Source: Rhizobium sp. CF122
GTDB lineage: Bacteria > Pseudomonadota > Alphaproteobacteria > Rhizobiales > Rhizobiaceae
Direction of reading: 5' to 3'
Assembly (NCBI RefSeq): GCF_000282035.1
Contig: NZ_AKKA01000075.1
Location: forward strand, 60,398 to 124,397
DNA: 64,000 bases
This document shows positions 7,989-17,673 of the stretch, in pieces. Numbering within the stretch: position 1 is the stretch's first letter; each line of letters begins with the position of its first letter. Position numbers and translations under genes: made by a program. Under the pieces are notes generated by a model. The model was not told the origin of the DNA and did no database searches. It saw nothing but the letters and a program-made list of their open reading frames with translations.

Positions 7989-9314
7989 CTAGAACTCGGC
8001 GACCTTACCCCAGGCAGATTTTCGGAAGCGGTCCGGATGGTAGGCGCGGGGGTCGACGATTGGCTCGTCACCAGTGACGATGTCGGCGATCAGGTGACCG
8101 GCGCCGGGACCAATGCCGAAGCCATGCCCGCTGAAGCCGGCGGCGAGGATGAACCCCGGTATGGCGGCGATTTCGCCAATGCCGGGCACACCATCCGGCG
8201 TGCTGTCGATATACCCCGCCCATGCGGCCGTGATGCTGGTGTTCTTCAGGTCGGGCAGGAGGTCGAGGGCGCGCGAATGGGTGAGGCGAATAGTGTCCTT
8301 ATCGACGGCAGGATCAAGGATGCGCATGCGCTCCATTGGCGTCGGGGCATCGAGGCGCCAGTGAGTCAGGCTCTCGTGACCGGAGCGGAAGCCTTCGAGG
8401 CCGCCGGGTGCAAGGCTGCGCCAGCGCCGAGCGAACATCGGCAGAAACTGCGGCGCGAAACGCAATTGCTGCGGCGTCGGATCGACACGGCCGCGGCCGC
8501 TGATGGCGAGCGTGTAGCCGCCGTCCCCGCGACGCGTCACCGAAACGGCGGCCGTATGCAGCGCATCCGGAAGGCTGATGGCGCCTGGCGAGACGGCAAG
8601 AATCGACGAGCGGACCGACGCCTGGGGAAAGCGGATGCCGAGCTGCCGGCAGAAGGAGGAGGCCCAGGCGCCGCCGGCAAGGATCGCCGTCTTCGTGCGG
8701 ATGGTGCCATGCTCGGTGACAACACCGGAAAGGCGACCGCCTTCTGTCTGTATGCCGCGGGCGGCGCAGGACTGATGCACGGTGCCACCAAGCTTGAGGA
8801 TCGCACGCGCGACCGCGGGTGCTGCACTTGCCGGATCGGCGGTGCCGTCGGTCGGCGAAAAGACGCCCCCCTTCCATGGTTTTCCGGTGGCGCGGCCGCG
8901 TTCGCTCGCCTCGGCACTGTCGAGCATATGCGTCGTGACGCCGAGTTTGCGGGCAAAGTCGCGCCACCGGGCCCAGCCGGCCAGTTCCTCTTCGCTATTG
9001 CTAAGGTAGAACAACCCGCAGCGTCGGAAGCCGGTGTCCTCGCCGCTCTCGGCGGAAAAACGCTCCCAAAGATCGAGGCTCTTCGTCGCCATTGGCAATT
9101 CGCGGGCGTCACGGTTCTGCTGGCGGCACCATCCCCAGTTGCGGCTCGACTGCTCCGCGCCGATCCGGCCTTTCTCGACGAGGGCTACCTTCAATCCCCG
9201 GCGGGCAAGATAGTAGGCCGCAAACACGCCGACAATGCCGCCGCCGATGACGACGGCATCGGCGTCTTCGGGCAACTGCGGCGTTGTGTCGATGAGTTTC
9301 AGCGGTGCGGGCAT
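7989..9314 (-). CDS. FAD-dependent oxidoreductase, DadA/glycine oxidase-like
   Basis: About 441 residues from the ATG at 9314, which has GGAGGT 6 bases upstream. The N-terminal dinucleotide-binding motif VVIGGGIVGVFAAYYLARRG is followed by VEKGRIGAEQSSRNWGW, the pattern of DAO-family flavoenzymes that oxidise secondary amines or D-amino acids. The C-terminal end (GYIDSTPDGVPGIG, AAGFSGHGFGIGPGAG) is the second FAD contact. It is divergent from an Lrp-type regulator, which may control it. A second, distinct FAD oxidase is at 19512. The substrate is unknown. Confidence 0.85.
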   Translation of the reverse strand: MPAPLKLIDTTPQLPEDADAVVIGGGIVGVFAAYYLARRGLKVALVEKGRIGAEQSSRNWGWCRQQNRDARELPMATKSLDLWERFSAESGEDTGFRRCGLFYLSNSEEELAGWARWRDFARKLGVTTHMLDSAEASERGRATGKPWKGGVFSPTDGTADPASAAPAVARAILKLGGTVHQSCAARGIQTEGGRLSGVVTEHGTIRTKTAILAGGAWASSFCRQLGIRFPQASVRSSILAVSPGAISLPDALHTAAVSVTRRGDGGYTLAISGRGRVDPTPQQLRFAPQFLPMFARRWRSLAPGGLEGFRSGHESLTHWRLDAPTPMERMRILDPAVDKDTIRLTHSRALDLLPDLKNTSITAAWAGYIDSTPDGVPGIGEIAAIPGFILAAGFSGHGFGIGPGAGHLIADIVTGDEPIVDPRAYHPDRFRKSAWGKVAEF

Positions 9315-9550
9315 GGCGTGACCTCCGTTATGACCACCACAGTCTAGCGGCTTTGGCGCAACAGCGTTGCCGGACTGCGACTGCGCGCAGCACAAGATTC
9401 CGTCTTGCGGGAGCAATGCCGCCGTTTCTGCTTCGGCCCATTGTGCCAAACGAAATCGACACGCCTCTCCAGTGTGTTAAGGTCATGGCTGGGAAAGTCG
9501 CAGCACAATCTGCTGTCCCGTTGGCCACTTCAGCAAGGGGAAAGGGCGTC

Positions 9551-10027
9551 ATGAAACTCGACCGGATCGATATCAAAATTCTGTACGAACTGCAGAAGAA
9601 TGGCCGCATCACCAATGTCGAACTCGCCGAACTGGTCAACCTGTCGCCGAGCCCCTGCCTCATGCGGGTGAAGAAGCTGCAGTCGGAGGGCTATATTGAG
9701 GGTTATTCGGCACAAATCAACGTCGGCAAGTTGGGGCAGACACTGACGGTCTTCACCGAGATCACATTGAAGAACCACCGGCAGATCGACTTTGCCCGCT
9801 TCCTTGCGGCGATCGAGAAGGTTGACCACGTGATCGAATGCCATCTGGTGTCCGGCGGCTACGATTATCTGCTGAAATTCGTCACGGCCGGGATCGGCGA
9901 ATACCAGACGATCATGGAGCGCCTCACCGACATGGACGTCGGCATCGACAAGTATTTCAGTTTCGTCGTCTTGAAGTCGCCGATCGTCAAGGTGCACATG
10001 CCACTGACCAGCCTGTTTCGAATGTAG
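9551..10027 (+). CDS. Lrp/AsnC-family transcriptional regulator
   Basis: 158 residues: an N-terminal HTH (KLDRIDIKILYELQKNGRI, NVELAELVNLSPSPCLMRVK) followed by a RAM/AsnC ligand-binding domain (VIECHLVSGGYDYLLKFV). The start at 9551 is preceded by GGGGAAAGGG and matches the family N-terminus. It is divergent from the FAD oxidoreductase and convergent with the ABC-transport operon, a usual position for a local amino-acid-responsive activator of these catabolic genes. The ligand is not known. Confidence 0.9.
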   Translation: MKLDRIDIKILYELQKNGRITNVELAELVNLSPSPCLMRVKKLQSEGYIEGYSAQINVGKLGQTLTVFTEITLKNHRQIDFARFLAAIEKVDHVIECHLVSGGYDYLLKFVTAGIGEYQTIMERLTDMDVGIDKYFSFVVLKSPIVKVHMPLTSLFRM

Positions 10028-10095
10028 GATCTTCGGATCGGTTTGCGCCGGGTTGCGCGGCCGGGGCTTGCGATTTGGCCCGCTCCTCCGGCGCC

Positions 10096-11754
10096 TCAGC
10101 GCCGGCAATAGGCTCGCACGAGCTCCGGATCCTGTTCGAGCCCATCGAGCCACGTGGGATCGAGCCTCGGCACCGACGAGAAGAGCAACTGCGAATAGGG
10201 GTGCTCAGGTGTCTTGACCTTCGCCGGCGTGATTTCCTCTACCTTTCTACCGCCATACATCACGACGATCTCGTCGCAGATGGCCTCCACCACGGAGAGG
10301 TCATGGCTGATGAAGATGTAGGAAAGACCGAGCTCGCGCTGCAATTCCTTGAGGAGATCGATGACGGCGGCCGCGACCACCGTGTCCAATGCAGAGGTGA
10401 TCTCGTCGCAAAGGATCAGCTTCGGCTCGGCGGCGAGTGCGCGGGCGAAGTTGACGCGCTGCTTCTGGCCGCCCGAGAGCTCCCCTGGGCGGCGATGACG
10501 CAGGTTGCGCGGCAGGCGCACCATGTCGAGCAGCTCGTCGATGCGTGCGCTGCGCGCCTTGGCATTCATGCCGTGATAGAAGGTCAGCGGCCGGGCTAAG
10601 ATGTCCTCGACGGATTTCGCCGGATTAAGCGCCGTATCGGCATATTGGAAGACGATCTGCATTTCGCGCAGTTCATCGCGCGAGCGCGCGCGGGCGCTAC
10701 GACCGAGTTCCTTGCCGTCGAAGACGATCTTGCCGACAGCGGCCGGCAGTATGCCGGCGATGGTGCGCGCGAGCGTCGACTTGCCGCAACCCGACTCGCC
10801 GATGATACCGAGGTTGCGCCCCTTCTGCACCTTGAGACTGACATGCTCGACGGCGCGCACGAGAGGCAGGCCGTCGGCCTGGGCCTGGCCGTAGCCCGCG
10901 ACGAGATTTTCGATTTCGAGCAACGGGGCCGGACCACTCTCTGCCGCGCCCGCAGCGCCACGGGGTTTGGGCTCAAAAGCGGCGAGCAGTTCCCGCGTGT
11001 AGGGGTGCTTCGCGCCGTCGAGGATCTCCTTGGTGGTGCCGATCTCCTTGGTCTCTCCGCCCTTCAAGACGACGATGCGGTCGGCGATCTGGGCGACCAC
11101 GGCGAGGTCGTGCGAGACATAAACGCCGGAGATGCCGCCCTTCTTCATGACTGACTTGAAGGCGCGCAGCACCTCGATCTGTGTCGTCACGTCGAGCGCC
11201 GTCGTCGGCTCGTCGAAGATGACGAGCTTCGGGTCGCCGATCAGCGCCATGGCGGCCGAAAGGCGCTGTAACTGGCCACCGGAAACCTGGTGCGGATAGC
11301 GGCTGCCGATCGTTTCCGGCTCAGGCAGTGACAACGCCGTGAAAAGCTCGACAGCGCGGAGGCGCGCCTCGTCGGCCGACATAAGCCCATGAATTCGGGT
11401 GACCTCGATGACCTGGTCCATGATCGTGGCGGCCGGGTTGAATGCGGCGGCGGCTGATTGCGGAACATAGGTGACCTCGGTGCCGCGCACCCTGGCGCGC
11501 TGCTTTTCGCTCAGCGTCACCATGTCCTTTCCGGCGACGGAGACGCTGCCGCCGGAGATGCGACAGCCGGGGCGGGCATGGCCCATCAGCGTGAGCGCGA
11601 TCGTCGTCTTGCCGGAGCCGCTTTCGCCGATCAGCGCCACGATCTCGCCCTCGGCAATGTCGAAGCTGACGCCGTTGATGATCTCGACGCGCCGGCCGGA
11701 ATCGGTGGTGGCTTCGACCTTCAGGTCGCGGATTTCTACGAGATTGACCATCAT
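10096..11754 (-). CDS. Fused oligopeptide/opine-type ABC transporter ATPase (DppD-DppF-like)
   Basis: 552 residues carrying two complete ATPase domains. The first has Walker A GESGSGKTT, signature VSGGQLQR and Walker B LVIFDEPTTALD; the second has GESGCGKST, LSGGQKQR and LILCDEITSALD. Each domain is of the DppD/OppD class, so a single gene supplies both ATPases of the importer. It overlaps the upstream permease gene by 4 bases. A perfect palindrome CCGGCGC-CTCA-GCGCCGG (10088-10105) sits over its stop codon. Substrate class: peptide, opine or modified amino acid. Confidence 0.93.
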   Translation of the reverse strand: MMVNLVEIRDLKVEATTDSGRRVEIINGVSFDIAEGEIVALIGESGSGKTTIALTLMGHARPGCRISGGSVSVAGKDMVTLSEKQRARVRGTEVTYVPQSAAAAFNPAATIMDQVIEVTRIHGLMSADEARLRAVELFTALSLPEPETIGSRYPHQVSGGQLQRLSAAMALIGDPKLVIFDEPTTALDVTTQIEVLRAFKSVMKKGGISGVYVSHDLAVVAQIADRIVVLKGGETKEIGTTKEILDGAKHPYTRELLAAFEPKPRGAAGAAESGPAPLLEIENLVAGYGQAQADGLPLVRAVEHVSLKVQKGRNLGIIGESGCGKSTLARTIAGILPAAVGKIVFDGKELGRSARARSRDELREMQIVFQYADTALNPAKSVEDILARPLTFYHGMNAKARSARIDELLDMVRLPRNLRHRRPGELSGGQKQRVNFARALAAEPKLILCDEITSALDTVVAAAVIDLLKELQRELGLSYIFISHDLSVVEAICDEIVVMYGGRKVEEITPAKVKTPEHPYSQLLFSSVPRLDPTWLDGLEQDPELVRAYCRR

Positions 11755-12614
11755 TCGCTCCGATCGCGGATCTTCTTTGGCAGGTTGTCGATCAGCAGGT
11801 TAACGCTGATGGTGAGGCTGGCGATCGCAAAGGAGGGAGCCATCACCGCCGGTGCGCCAAAGGGCAGGCCGCCGATGTTCTCGCGCACGAGAGCCCCCCA
11901 GTCGGCATAGGGCGGCTGGACGCCAAGGCCGAGGAAGGAGAGGCCGGAGAGCAGGAGAACGATGAAGACGAAGCGGATGCCGAGGTCAGCAAGTACCGGT
12001 CCGACGATGTTCGGCAGGATTTCCGAGCGGATGAGATAGAGGGTGCTTTCGCCTCGGATGCGGGCGACGGTGATGAAATCCATCGCGTTGATATTGACGG
12101 CAAGCGCGCGGGCGAAACGGTACGCGCCGGGGATATAGATCACCGACAGCGTCAGGATCAGCACGGGAATGGAGGAGCCGACGGCAGCGACGACCACAAG
12201 GCCGAACAGCTTGCTCGGGATCGAGTTGAGGGCGTCGAGGAGGCGGCTCAGGACCGTGTCGAGCCAGCCGCCGGCGACCGCTGCGATCATGCCGAGCATC
12301 ACGCCGCTGAAGCAGGCGATCGTAACTGCCGCAAGCGAGATGCCGACCGTGTAGCGGCCGCCCATCAGGATTCGCGAGAGCATGTCGCGGCCGAGATAGT
12401 CGGAGCCGAGCCAGAAGTCGCGGCTCATCGGGCCGAAGTAATCGAGGTCGACAATCTCGCCAACAGGGTAGGGGATGATCAGCGGCGCGAATATCGCGAT
12501 CAACACCCAAAAAAGGATGACCGAGAGACCGACCATGCCGATGATGTTGAAGCGATAGCCGAGGCGGGTTCCGGAAATCCGGTCAGACTTGGTCTCAGAA
12601 CTGGTCATTGTCAT
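11751..12614 (-). CDS. ABC transporter permease, DppC-like
   Basis: 287 residues with an N-terminal TM (GMVGLSVILFWVLIAIFAPL), then the DppC/OppC pattern FWLGSDYLGRDMLSRILMGG and the EAA-like loop with LADLGIRFVF and LSFLGLGVQPPYADWG. About six membrane spans in all. The start at 12614 overlaps the stop of the DppB-like gene (ATGA), and its end overlaps the ATPase gene by 4 bases, so the three are translationally coupled. Confidence 0.93.
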   Translation of the reverse strand: MTMTSSETKSDRISGTRLGYRFNIIGMVGLSVILFWVLIAIFAPLIIPYPVGEIVDLDYFGPMSRDFWLGSDYLGRDMLSRILMGGRYTVGISLAAVTIACFSGVMLGMIAAVAGGWLDTVLSRLLDALNSIPSKLFGLVVVAAVGSSIPVLILTLSVIYIPGAYRFARALAVNINAMDFITVARIRGESTLYLIRSEILPNIVGPVLADLGIRFVFIVLLLSGLSFLGLGVQPPYADWGALVRENIGGLPFGAPAVMAPSFAIASLTISVNLLIDNLPKKIRDRSE

Positions 12615-13561
12615 CGGAGCCTCGGATTGGAAAGGATGGCTATGATATCGGCGGCCGTGATCAGGAGCAGGTAGCCGAGGCAGAAGATCATCGCGCAGCT
12701 CTGGATCAGCGGCAGGTCGCGGGTGGCGACGGCGTCGACCATCAGCTTGGCGATACCTGGATAGTTGAAGATCGTCTCGACAATGATGACGCCGCCGAGC
12801 AGGTATGAGAGCGAAAGCGCGACCGCGTTGACAATCGGGCCCAGAGCGTTCGGCAGCGCATGCCGAAATACAATGCGCGGCCGCGAGGCGCCCTTGAGCA
12901 ACGCCATCTCCACGTAAGGCGTGTTGAGGGTCTCGATCACCGCTGCCCGGGTCATACGGATCATTTGCGCCGAGATGACGAAGGTAAGGGTGATCACCGG
13001 CATGGCATAGATGCGCAGGAGGTCTGTCAGCGACGTGACTTCGTTCGCGAAGGAGAGCGCCGGCAGCCATTTCAGGTAGACGGCGAAGATCAACACCGCG
13101 GAGGTCGCTATCATGAATTCCGGCACGGAGATGACGCCGATCGTCAGCACGGTGACGGCGCGGTCGTACAGCGAGCCACGTAGCATCGCCGCGGTGATGC
13201 CGAGCGTCAGCGCGATCGGCACGGAAAAGAGCGCGGTGATGCCCGCGAGCTGCAGCGTGTTGATGAAACGCCCCCCGATCAGCTCGGCGACCGGCATCTC
13301 ATTGGCATAGGAGGTGCCGAGGTCGCCCTGCAGCAAACCAACGATCCAGCGCAGGAAACGGAAGATCGCCGGGTCGTCGAGATGCATGGCCTTGCGCAGA
13401 CCTTCGACTGCCTCCGGCGTGGCGGCCTGGCCAAGCAGGATCGTCGCTGTGTCTCCCGGCAAGAGCGTCGTCGCGAAGAACACGGCGAAGGAGACGATCA
13501 CCAGCGTGATCAAGGCGATGAGCAATCTGCTCAACACGAGTGATAGGACATGGTTGTTCAC
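12611..13561 (-). CDS. ABC transporter permease, DppB-like
   Basis: 316 residues, with a GTG start preceded by AAAGGGA. Typical DppB topology: an N-terminal TM (LLIALITLVIVSFAVFF), the periplasmic ATPEAVEGLRKAMHLDDP segment that defines the family, and further TM segments ending with IIAILSNPRLR. It pairs with the DppC-like permease in the inner membrane. An 85-base gap with a short inverted repeat (TGCAGC/GCTGCA at 13610-13627) separates it from the binding-protein gene, which is often expressed more strongly than the permeases. Confidence 0.93.
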   Translation of the reverse strand: MNNHVLSLVLSRLLIALITLVIVSFAVFFATTLLPGDTATILLGQAATPEAVEGLRKAMHLDDPAIFRFLRWIVGLLQGDLGTSYANEMPVAELIGGRFINTLQLAGITALFSVPIALTLGITAAMLRGSLYDRAVTVLTIGVISVPEFMIATSAVLIFAVYLKWLPALSFANEVTSLTDLLRIYAMPVITLTFVISAQMIRMTRAAVIETLNTPYVEMALLKGASRPRIVFRHALPNALGPIVNAVALSLSYLLGGVIIVETIFNYPGIAKLMVDAVATRDLPLIQSCAMIFCLGYLLLITAADIIAILSNPRLR

Positions 13562-13646
13562 GCGCGTTCCCTTTCGGCATTCGAGATTTCAAACCAAAAG
13601 GACCAGGGCTGCAGCGGTGCGGCTGCAACCCCGACCGTTCGCTTCA

Positions 13647-15257
13647 TCAGGCTTCGAGCCAGACATATTCCGCGAAGGCATACCCCATCTGGCCGCCAAG
13701 CGGGTTGGCTTCCAAGCCCTTGAGCTTGGCGGTGATCGCGTCGACATTGGAGATATAGGCCGGAATGATGGTGCCGGCTTCGTTTGCGACCATCACCTGC
13801 ATCTCGTTATAGATCGCTTTGCGCTTCTCCTGGTCGAGTGAGCCGCGCGCCTCGATCAGCATCTTGTCGAATTTCTCCGATTTGTACTGGCTTTCGTTCC
13901 ACGGCGCTTCCGAAGTATAGAGCAGCGAGAACAGGATGTCCGGTGTCGGACGCGGGTTGATGTTGCCAAAATGGACCGGCGCCTTGAGCCAATAATTGTC
14001 CCAATAGCCGTCGGCCGGAACGCGTTGAACGTCGAGCTTCAGTCCGATTTCGGCAGCTGACGCCTGGATGATCATTGCCATATCGATCGAGGAGTTTGCC
14101 GCCTCGGAAGCAATCACAGGGATCGACTGGCCAAGGACACCGGCCTTCTCGAAATGGAACTTCGCCTTCTCCGGATCGAACGCCCGCGGCCTCAGGTCCG
14201 CATTGTGGTAGAAGTTTGCTGGGGAAACCGGCTGGTCGTTGCCGATTTCGCCGAGGCCGCGGAGCGCCGATTTGACGATCTGCTCGCGGTTGACGAGGGA
14301 CTTCATTCCCTCGACGAAGTCCCGCTTGCTGCCAGGCTCCAAGTCCATGCGTATGTTGAGATTGGTGTAGTTGCCGGAGGTCGTTTTCGAGAGCACGAAG
14401 CCGTCGCCTTGGGCCTCGACCAGGCGCATCGAGCGCGGATTGATCGTAGCGGCGAGATGGATGTCGCCCGAGAGCAGTGCGTTGACGCGCGAGCTATCGT
14501 CGCTGATCGCGAAGTACTCGAAGGAATCGACGTTCGGGCCGGACTTCCAATAGTTCTTGTTCTTGATGCCGATCGAGCGCACGCCGGGCTCAAAGACTTC
14601 TCTCACGAATGCGCCGGTGCCGTTGCCCTTGGAAAAATCGGTCGTGCCATCGGCGACGATCATGAAGTGGTGCATCGACAAGATGGTCGGCAGGTCGGCG
14701 TTCGGATTTGCGAGTGTGATCTCGACCGTCTGCTTGTCCACGGCCTTGAAGCCTGTCATCTGCGCCGCGATCTTCGCGACCTTCGAACCGACGGATGGAT
14801 CGAGATGGCGTTTCAACGAGAAGACCACGTCGTCGGCGGTCAACGGCTTGCCGTCGTGGAAGGTGACGCCGCTCCTCAGTTTGACCGTCCAGGTCTTCGC
14901 ATCCTTGGACTCGATAGCCTCGGCGAGCTCCATCTGCGGGCTGCCGCTCTTATCGAGGAAGGTGAGACGGTTGTAGAAGGAGCAGCAGCGCACATAGTCG
15001 GTGGAGAGCGATGCCTTGGCCGGGTCGAGCGTGTCCGCGGTCGAGGACGACCAGCCGGCCGCTTTGAGTGCGCCGCCGGAGACCGGCGTTGCGGCTACCG
15101 CGTTGGAGGCGCGGCCGAGCACTAGACTGCCGGCAGAGAGGGCGGCGCCACCGGCGAGCATCATCTGCAGCAGTTCACGGCGCGTTGCTCCGCGGCGGAT
15201 GGCGTTTTCGACCATGGCGTCGTCGGATCTGGTCCAATTGGTGATCTTGTTGTTCAT
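13647..15257 (-). CDS. ABC transporter substrate-binding protein, family 5 (SBP_bac_5), Tat-type signal
   Basis: 536 residues. An N-terminal twin-arginine stretch (GATRRELLQMMLAGGAALSAG, Arg26-Arg27) suggests Tat export. The body is an SBP_bac_5 protein: DTLDPAKASLSTDYVRCC, TWTVKLRSGVTFHDGKPLTA, DDVVFSLKRH. It is the first gene of the transporter operon (binding protein, two permeases, fused ATPase). In context with oxidases, an aminotransferase and HAD hydrolases, the ligand is probably an amino-acid-like or opine-like compound. This is inference. Confidence 0.92.
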   Translation of the reverse strand: MNNKITNWTRSDDAMVENAIRRGATRRELLQMMLAGGAALSAGSLVLGRASNAVAATPVSGGALKAAGWSSSTADTLDPAKASLSTDYVRCCSFYNRLTFLDKSGSPQMELAEAIESKDAKTWTVKLRSGVTFHDGKPLTADDVVFSLKRHLDPSVGSKVAKIAAQMTGFKAVDKQTVEITLANPNADLPTILSMHHFMIVADGTTDFSKGNGTGAFVREVFEPGVRSIGIKNKNYWKSGPNVDSFEYFAISDDSSRVNALLSGDIHLAATINPRSMRLVEAQGDGFVLSKTTSGNYTNLNIRMDLEPGSKRDFVEGMKSLVNREQIVKSALRGLGEIGNDQPVSPANFYHNADLRPRAFDPEKAKFHFEKAGVLGQSIPVIASEAANSSIDMAMIIQASAAEIGLKLDVQRVPADGYWDNYWLKAPVHFGNINPRPTPDILFSLLYTSEAPWNESQYKSEKFDKMLIEARGSLDQEKRKAIYNEMQVMVANEAGTIIPAYISNVDAITAKLKGLEANPLGGQMGYAFAEYVWLEA

Positions 15258-15327
15258 GTCATTCCCCTTTTCGTCTGTTGGCGGGCTGCCCGTCTTCCGC
15301 GGGCTTAGACCCAATCCGGTGAACTGG

Positions 15328-16041
15328 TCAGCTACGTGCGACGGCCACGGCATCGGCAAGGCCGGCCATGGAGGTGAAGTGGTAGTCGGGTTCGGTGAAC
15401 TCGGCCGGCTCTATGGTGCCGCCGTAACCTTTCTGCGCGTGGCGCCGCTCGATCCAGCAGTTGGTCAGCCCAAGCTTCCGCGAAATGCCGATGTCGTGGT
15501 ACTGGCTCTGAGCGACATGCAGGACGTCGTCCTTCGAATTGCCTTCCGAGCCGATGAAGTCGAAGACCTTCTCAAAGAAGGCGGGGTCAGGTTTTTCGGT
15601 ACCGGTATCGTCGGCGGTGAATGCGGCGTAGAAGGGATCGCCCAGTTCCTTGGCGAAGAAATCGAACGCCCAGCGGCGCGCATTGGTCATAGCGACAAGC
15701 CGGTAATTCTTCGCAAGGCGCGCCAGCGCTTCTGTGCTGTCTCCGAAGGCCCTCCAGTTCGCGGCGGAGTCCCTGAGACGCTCGCCATATTTCCGCTCAG
15801 TCGGAAGGCCGAGCTTCGGCGCGATGTCAAGATAGACACGCACCAGGTCGTCCGGGAAGAGGTCGGCGCCCTTGGAGTAGCGCGCCGCGCGGTAGAGGCT
15901 GAGCGCCTCCTCGCCATCGATGGCGACACCGGCCTCGGTGGCGATGCCGGCGAGGCAATCCTTGAGGCCGCCCTCGAAGTCGATCAGCGTGCCGACAACG
16001 TCGAAGGTCATGTATTTGAATTCGGGAAGGCTCTTATGCAC
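15328..16041 (-). CDS. Type II haloacid dehalogenase-like HAD hydrolase
   Basis: About 237 residues from the GTG at 16041 (GGGGA upstream); an ATG at 16089 is an alternative. HAD motif I is MTFDVVGTLIDF with the nucleophilic Asp near residue 13, motif II is VAMTNARRW, the Lys is in GTEKPDPAFF, and the DIGISRKLGL segment follows. The subfamily includes 2-haloacid dehalogenases, but many members act on other small substrates. Its paralogue at 18828 lies on the other strand in the same cluster, which suggests both act in this pathway. Confidence 0.82.
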   Translation of the reverse strand: MHKSLPEFKYMTFDVVGTLIDFEGGLKDCLAGIATEAGVAIDGEEALSLYRAARYSKGADLFPDDLVRVYLDIAPKLGLPTERKYGERLRDSAANWRAFGDSTEALARLAKNYRLVAMTNARRWAFDFFAKELGDPFYAAFTADDTGTEKPDPAFFEKVFDFIGSEGNSKDDVLHVAQSQYHDIGISRKLGLTNCWIERRHAQKGYGGTIEPAEFTEPDYHFTSMAGLADAVAVARS

Positions 16042-16283
16042 ATCGATTCCCCAGTTTTTTCGCGTCCCAGGCCGGAACGCCGACTTCATGAAGAAGAATA
16101 TTCTGTTCCCGTCGGCGGGATGTTTTCCCCGCTCTTGCTGGAAAGGCCGCATATGCCGGGATCCGGCCGCTTCCTTGATTTGAGTTTGGCAGTTGTGCCG
16201 CGCCGGAGTCTCCGAAAAGGCACCGTGGCGCGGCACAAAATTTCGAATATGGCGGTTCCGCGCTATATAGCGTCAGTCGTCCA

Positions 16284-17660
16284 TCAGGCCCTCAAAGCCT
16301 GGCGAACATCCGGGTCTTTCAAGGTCTCGTCCAATGTCTGGCGGGTGCGCTCAACAATCGCGTCGATCTCCGTCGCAGTGCAGCACAGCGGCGGCGCATA
16401 GCCGAGCACGCCATTGGCGAAGGCGCGGATGACGAGACCGTTTTCCCAGGCACGGTCGAAGATGCGGCGCGCCGGCTCCGCGGCCGCCGGCAAAGGGGTC
16501 TTCCTCGACTTGTCGACGACGAGCTCGACGGCGGCCAGCATGCCGCGGCCGCGCACATCGCCAACAAGGGGATGGTCCCTCAGGCTTTCGAGACCTTCCA
16601 TCAGCCGCGCACCGGCCGTGACGCCGTTTTCCAAGAGGCCGTTCTCGTAGAGCTTCAGCACCTCGAGACCGACAGCGGCGCTGACCGGATGCGCCGAATA
16701 GGTATAGCCGTGGCCGACGGCGGAAGCGCCGGCGCCGTCGGCAATCGTCTGATAAACGTGATCGGACATAAAGACAGCGCCCATCGGGACGTAACCAGAC
16801 GTCAGCCCCTTCGCGACAGTCATGAAGTCCGGCACGATCTCGTCCTCGGTTGACGCAAAGAGCGGTCCGGTGCGGCCGAAGCCGGTGATCACCTCGTCTG
16901 CAACGAAGAGGATGCCGAGCTCGCGGCAGAGTTCGCGCATCGCCTTCATCCAGCCCTTGGGTGGCACCAGCACGCCGCCCGAGCCCTGGATAGGCTCCGC
17001 ATAGAAGGCGGCGACACGCTCGGGGCCGATCTCCTCGACCTTGCGCCGCAGGGCGGCTAGCGAGGCCTCGACGATCGCCGAAGGGCTCTCTCCCACCGGA
17101 TTGCGATAGGCATAGTGAGACGGAATTTTGTGCTGCCAGTCAAAGGGAATGCCGAAGCCAGCATGAAAGGCCGGCAGCGCGGTCAGGCCGGCGCCGACCG
17201 TCGATGAGCCGTGATAGCCTTGCTCCATCGAAATGAACTGATCGCGTTGCGGCTCGCCGCGGGCAATCCAATAATAGCGGATGAAGCGGATCGTGCTGTC
17301 GACAGCGTCGGAGCCGCCGAGCGTGAAATAGACGTGGTTCAGATCGCCCGGCGCGCGCTCGGCGAGTTCGGTGGCGAGGCGGATCGCGGGCTCGGAGCCG
17401 AACCCGAAATAGGCGGTCGCATAGGGAAGCTCGCGCATCTGGCGGGCCGCCGCTTCGACGATCGCTTCGTGGCCATAGCCGGCATTGACGCACCAAAGGC
17501 CGGCAAAGCCGTCGATCAGTTGCTTGCCCGAAGCATCGGTGACCGTCGCGCCTTTCGCCGAGGCGAGCACGCGCACGCCGAGTTTTTCATGGCCGCGATA
17601 GGAGGCGACCGGATGGATGAGGTGGGCGCGATCGAGTTCGATGAGGGAATTGCTGTACAT
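16284..17660 (-). CDS. Class III (omega-amino acid:pyruvate type) aminotransferase
   Basis: 458 residues, PLP-dependent fold type I. Visible are GFAGLWCVNAGYGHEAIVEA, the cofactor-binding ADEVITGFGRTG and the Schiff-base lysine in FMTVAKGLTSGYVPMGAVF (near residue 283). Such enzymes transaminate terminal amines (omega-amino acids, diamines, taurine or beta-alanine) to semialdehydes. The two aldehyde dehydrogenases of the cluster could take the product. The start has GGAG 6 bases upstream. The GNAT gene ends 13 bases before it, so the two are probably co-transcribed. Confidence 0.9.
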   Translation of the reverse strand: MYSNSLIELDRAHLIHPVASYRGHEKLGVRVLASAKGATVTDASGKQLIDGFAGLWCVNAGYGHEAIVEAAARQMRELPYATAYFGFGSEPAIRLATELAERAPGDLNHVYFTLGGSDAVDSTIRFIRYYWIARGEPQRDQFISMEQGYHGSSTVGAGLTALPAFHAGFGIPFDWQHKIPSHYAYRNPVGESPSAIVEASLAALRRKVEEIGPERVAAFYAEPIQGSGGVLVPPKGWMKAMRELCRELGILFVADEVITGFGRTGPLFASTEDEIVPDFMTVAKGLTSGYVPMGAVFMSDHVYQTIADGAGASAVGHGYTYSAHPVSAAVGLEVLKLYENGLLENGVTAGARLMEGLESLRDHPLVGDVRGRGMLAAVELVVDKSRKTPLPAAAEPARRIFDRAWENGLVIRAFANGVLGYAPPLCCTATEIDAIVERTRQTLDETLKDPDVRQALRA

Positions 17661-17673
17661 GACGATCTCCGGA

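Noticed and set aside
8037..9347. Long plus-strand open frame opposite the FAD oxidoreductase
   Set aside because: Antisense shadow of a well-supported flavoenzyme; low-complexity Ala/Gly/Arg composition.
10088..10105. Perfect palindrome over the ABC ATPase stop codon as a terminator
   Set aside because: The stem is perfect but no T run follows on the minus strand; it may simply be a stabilising hairpin.
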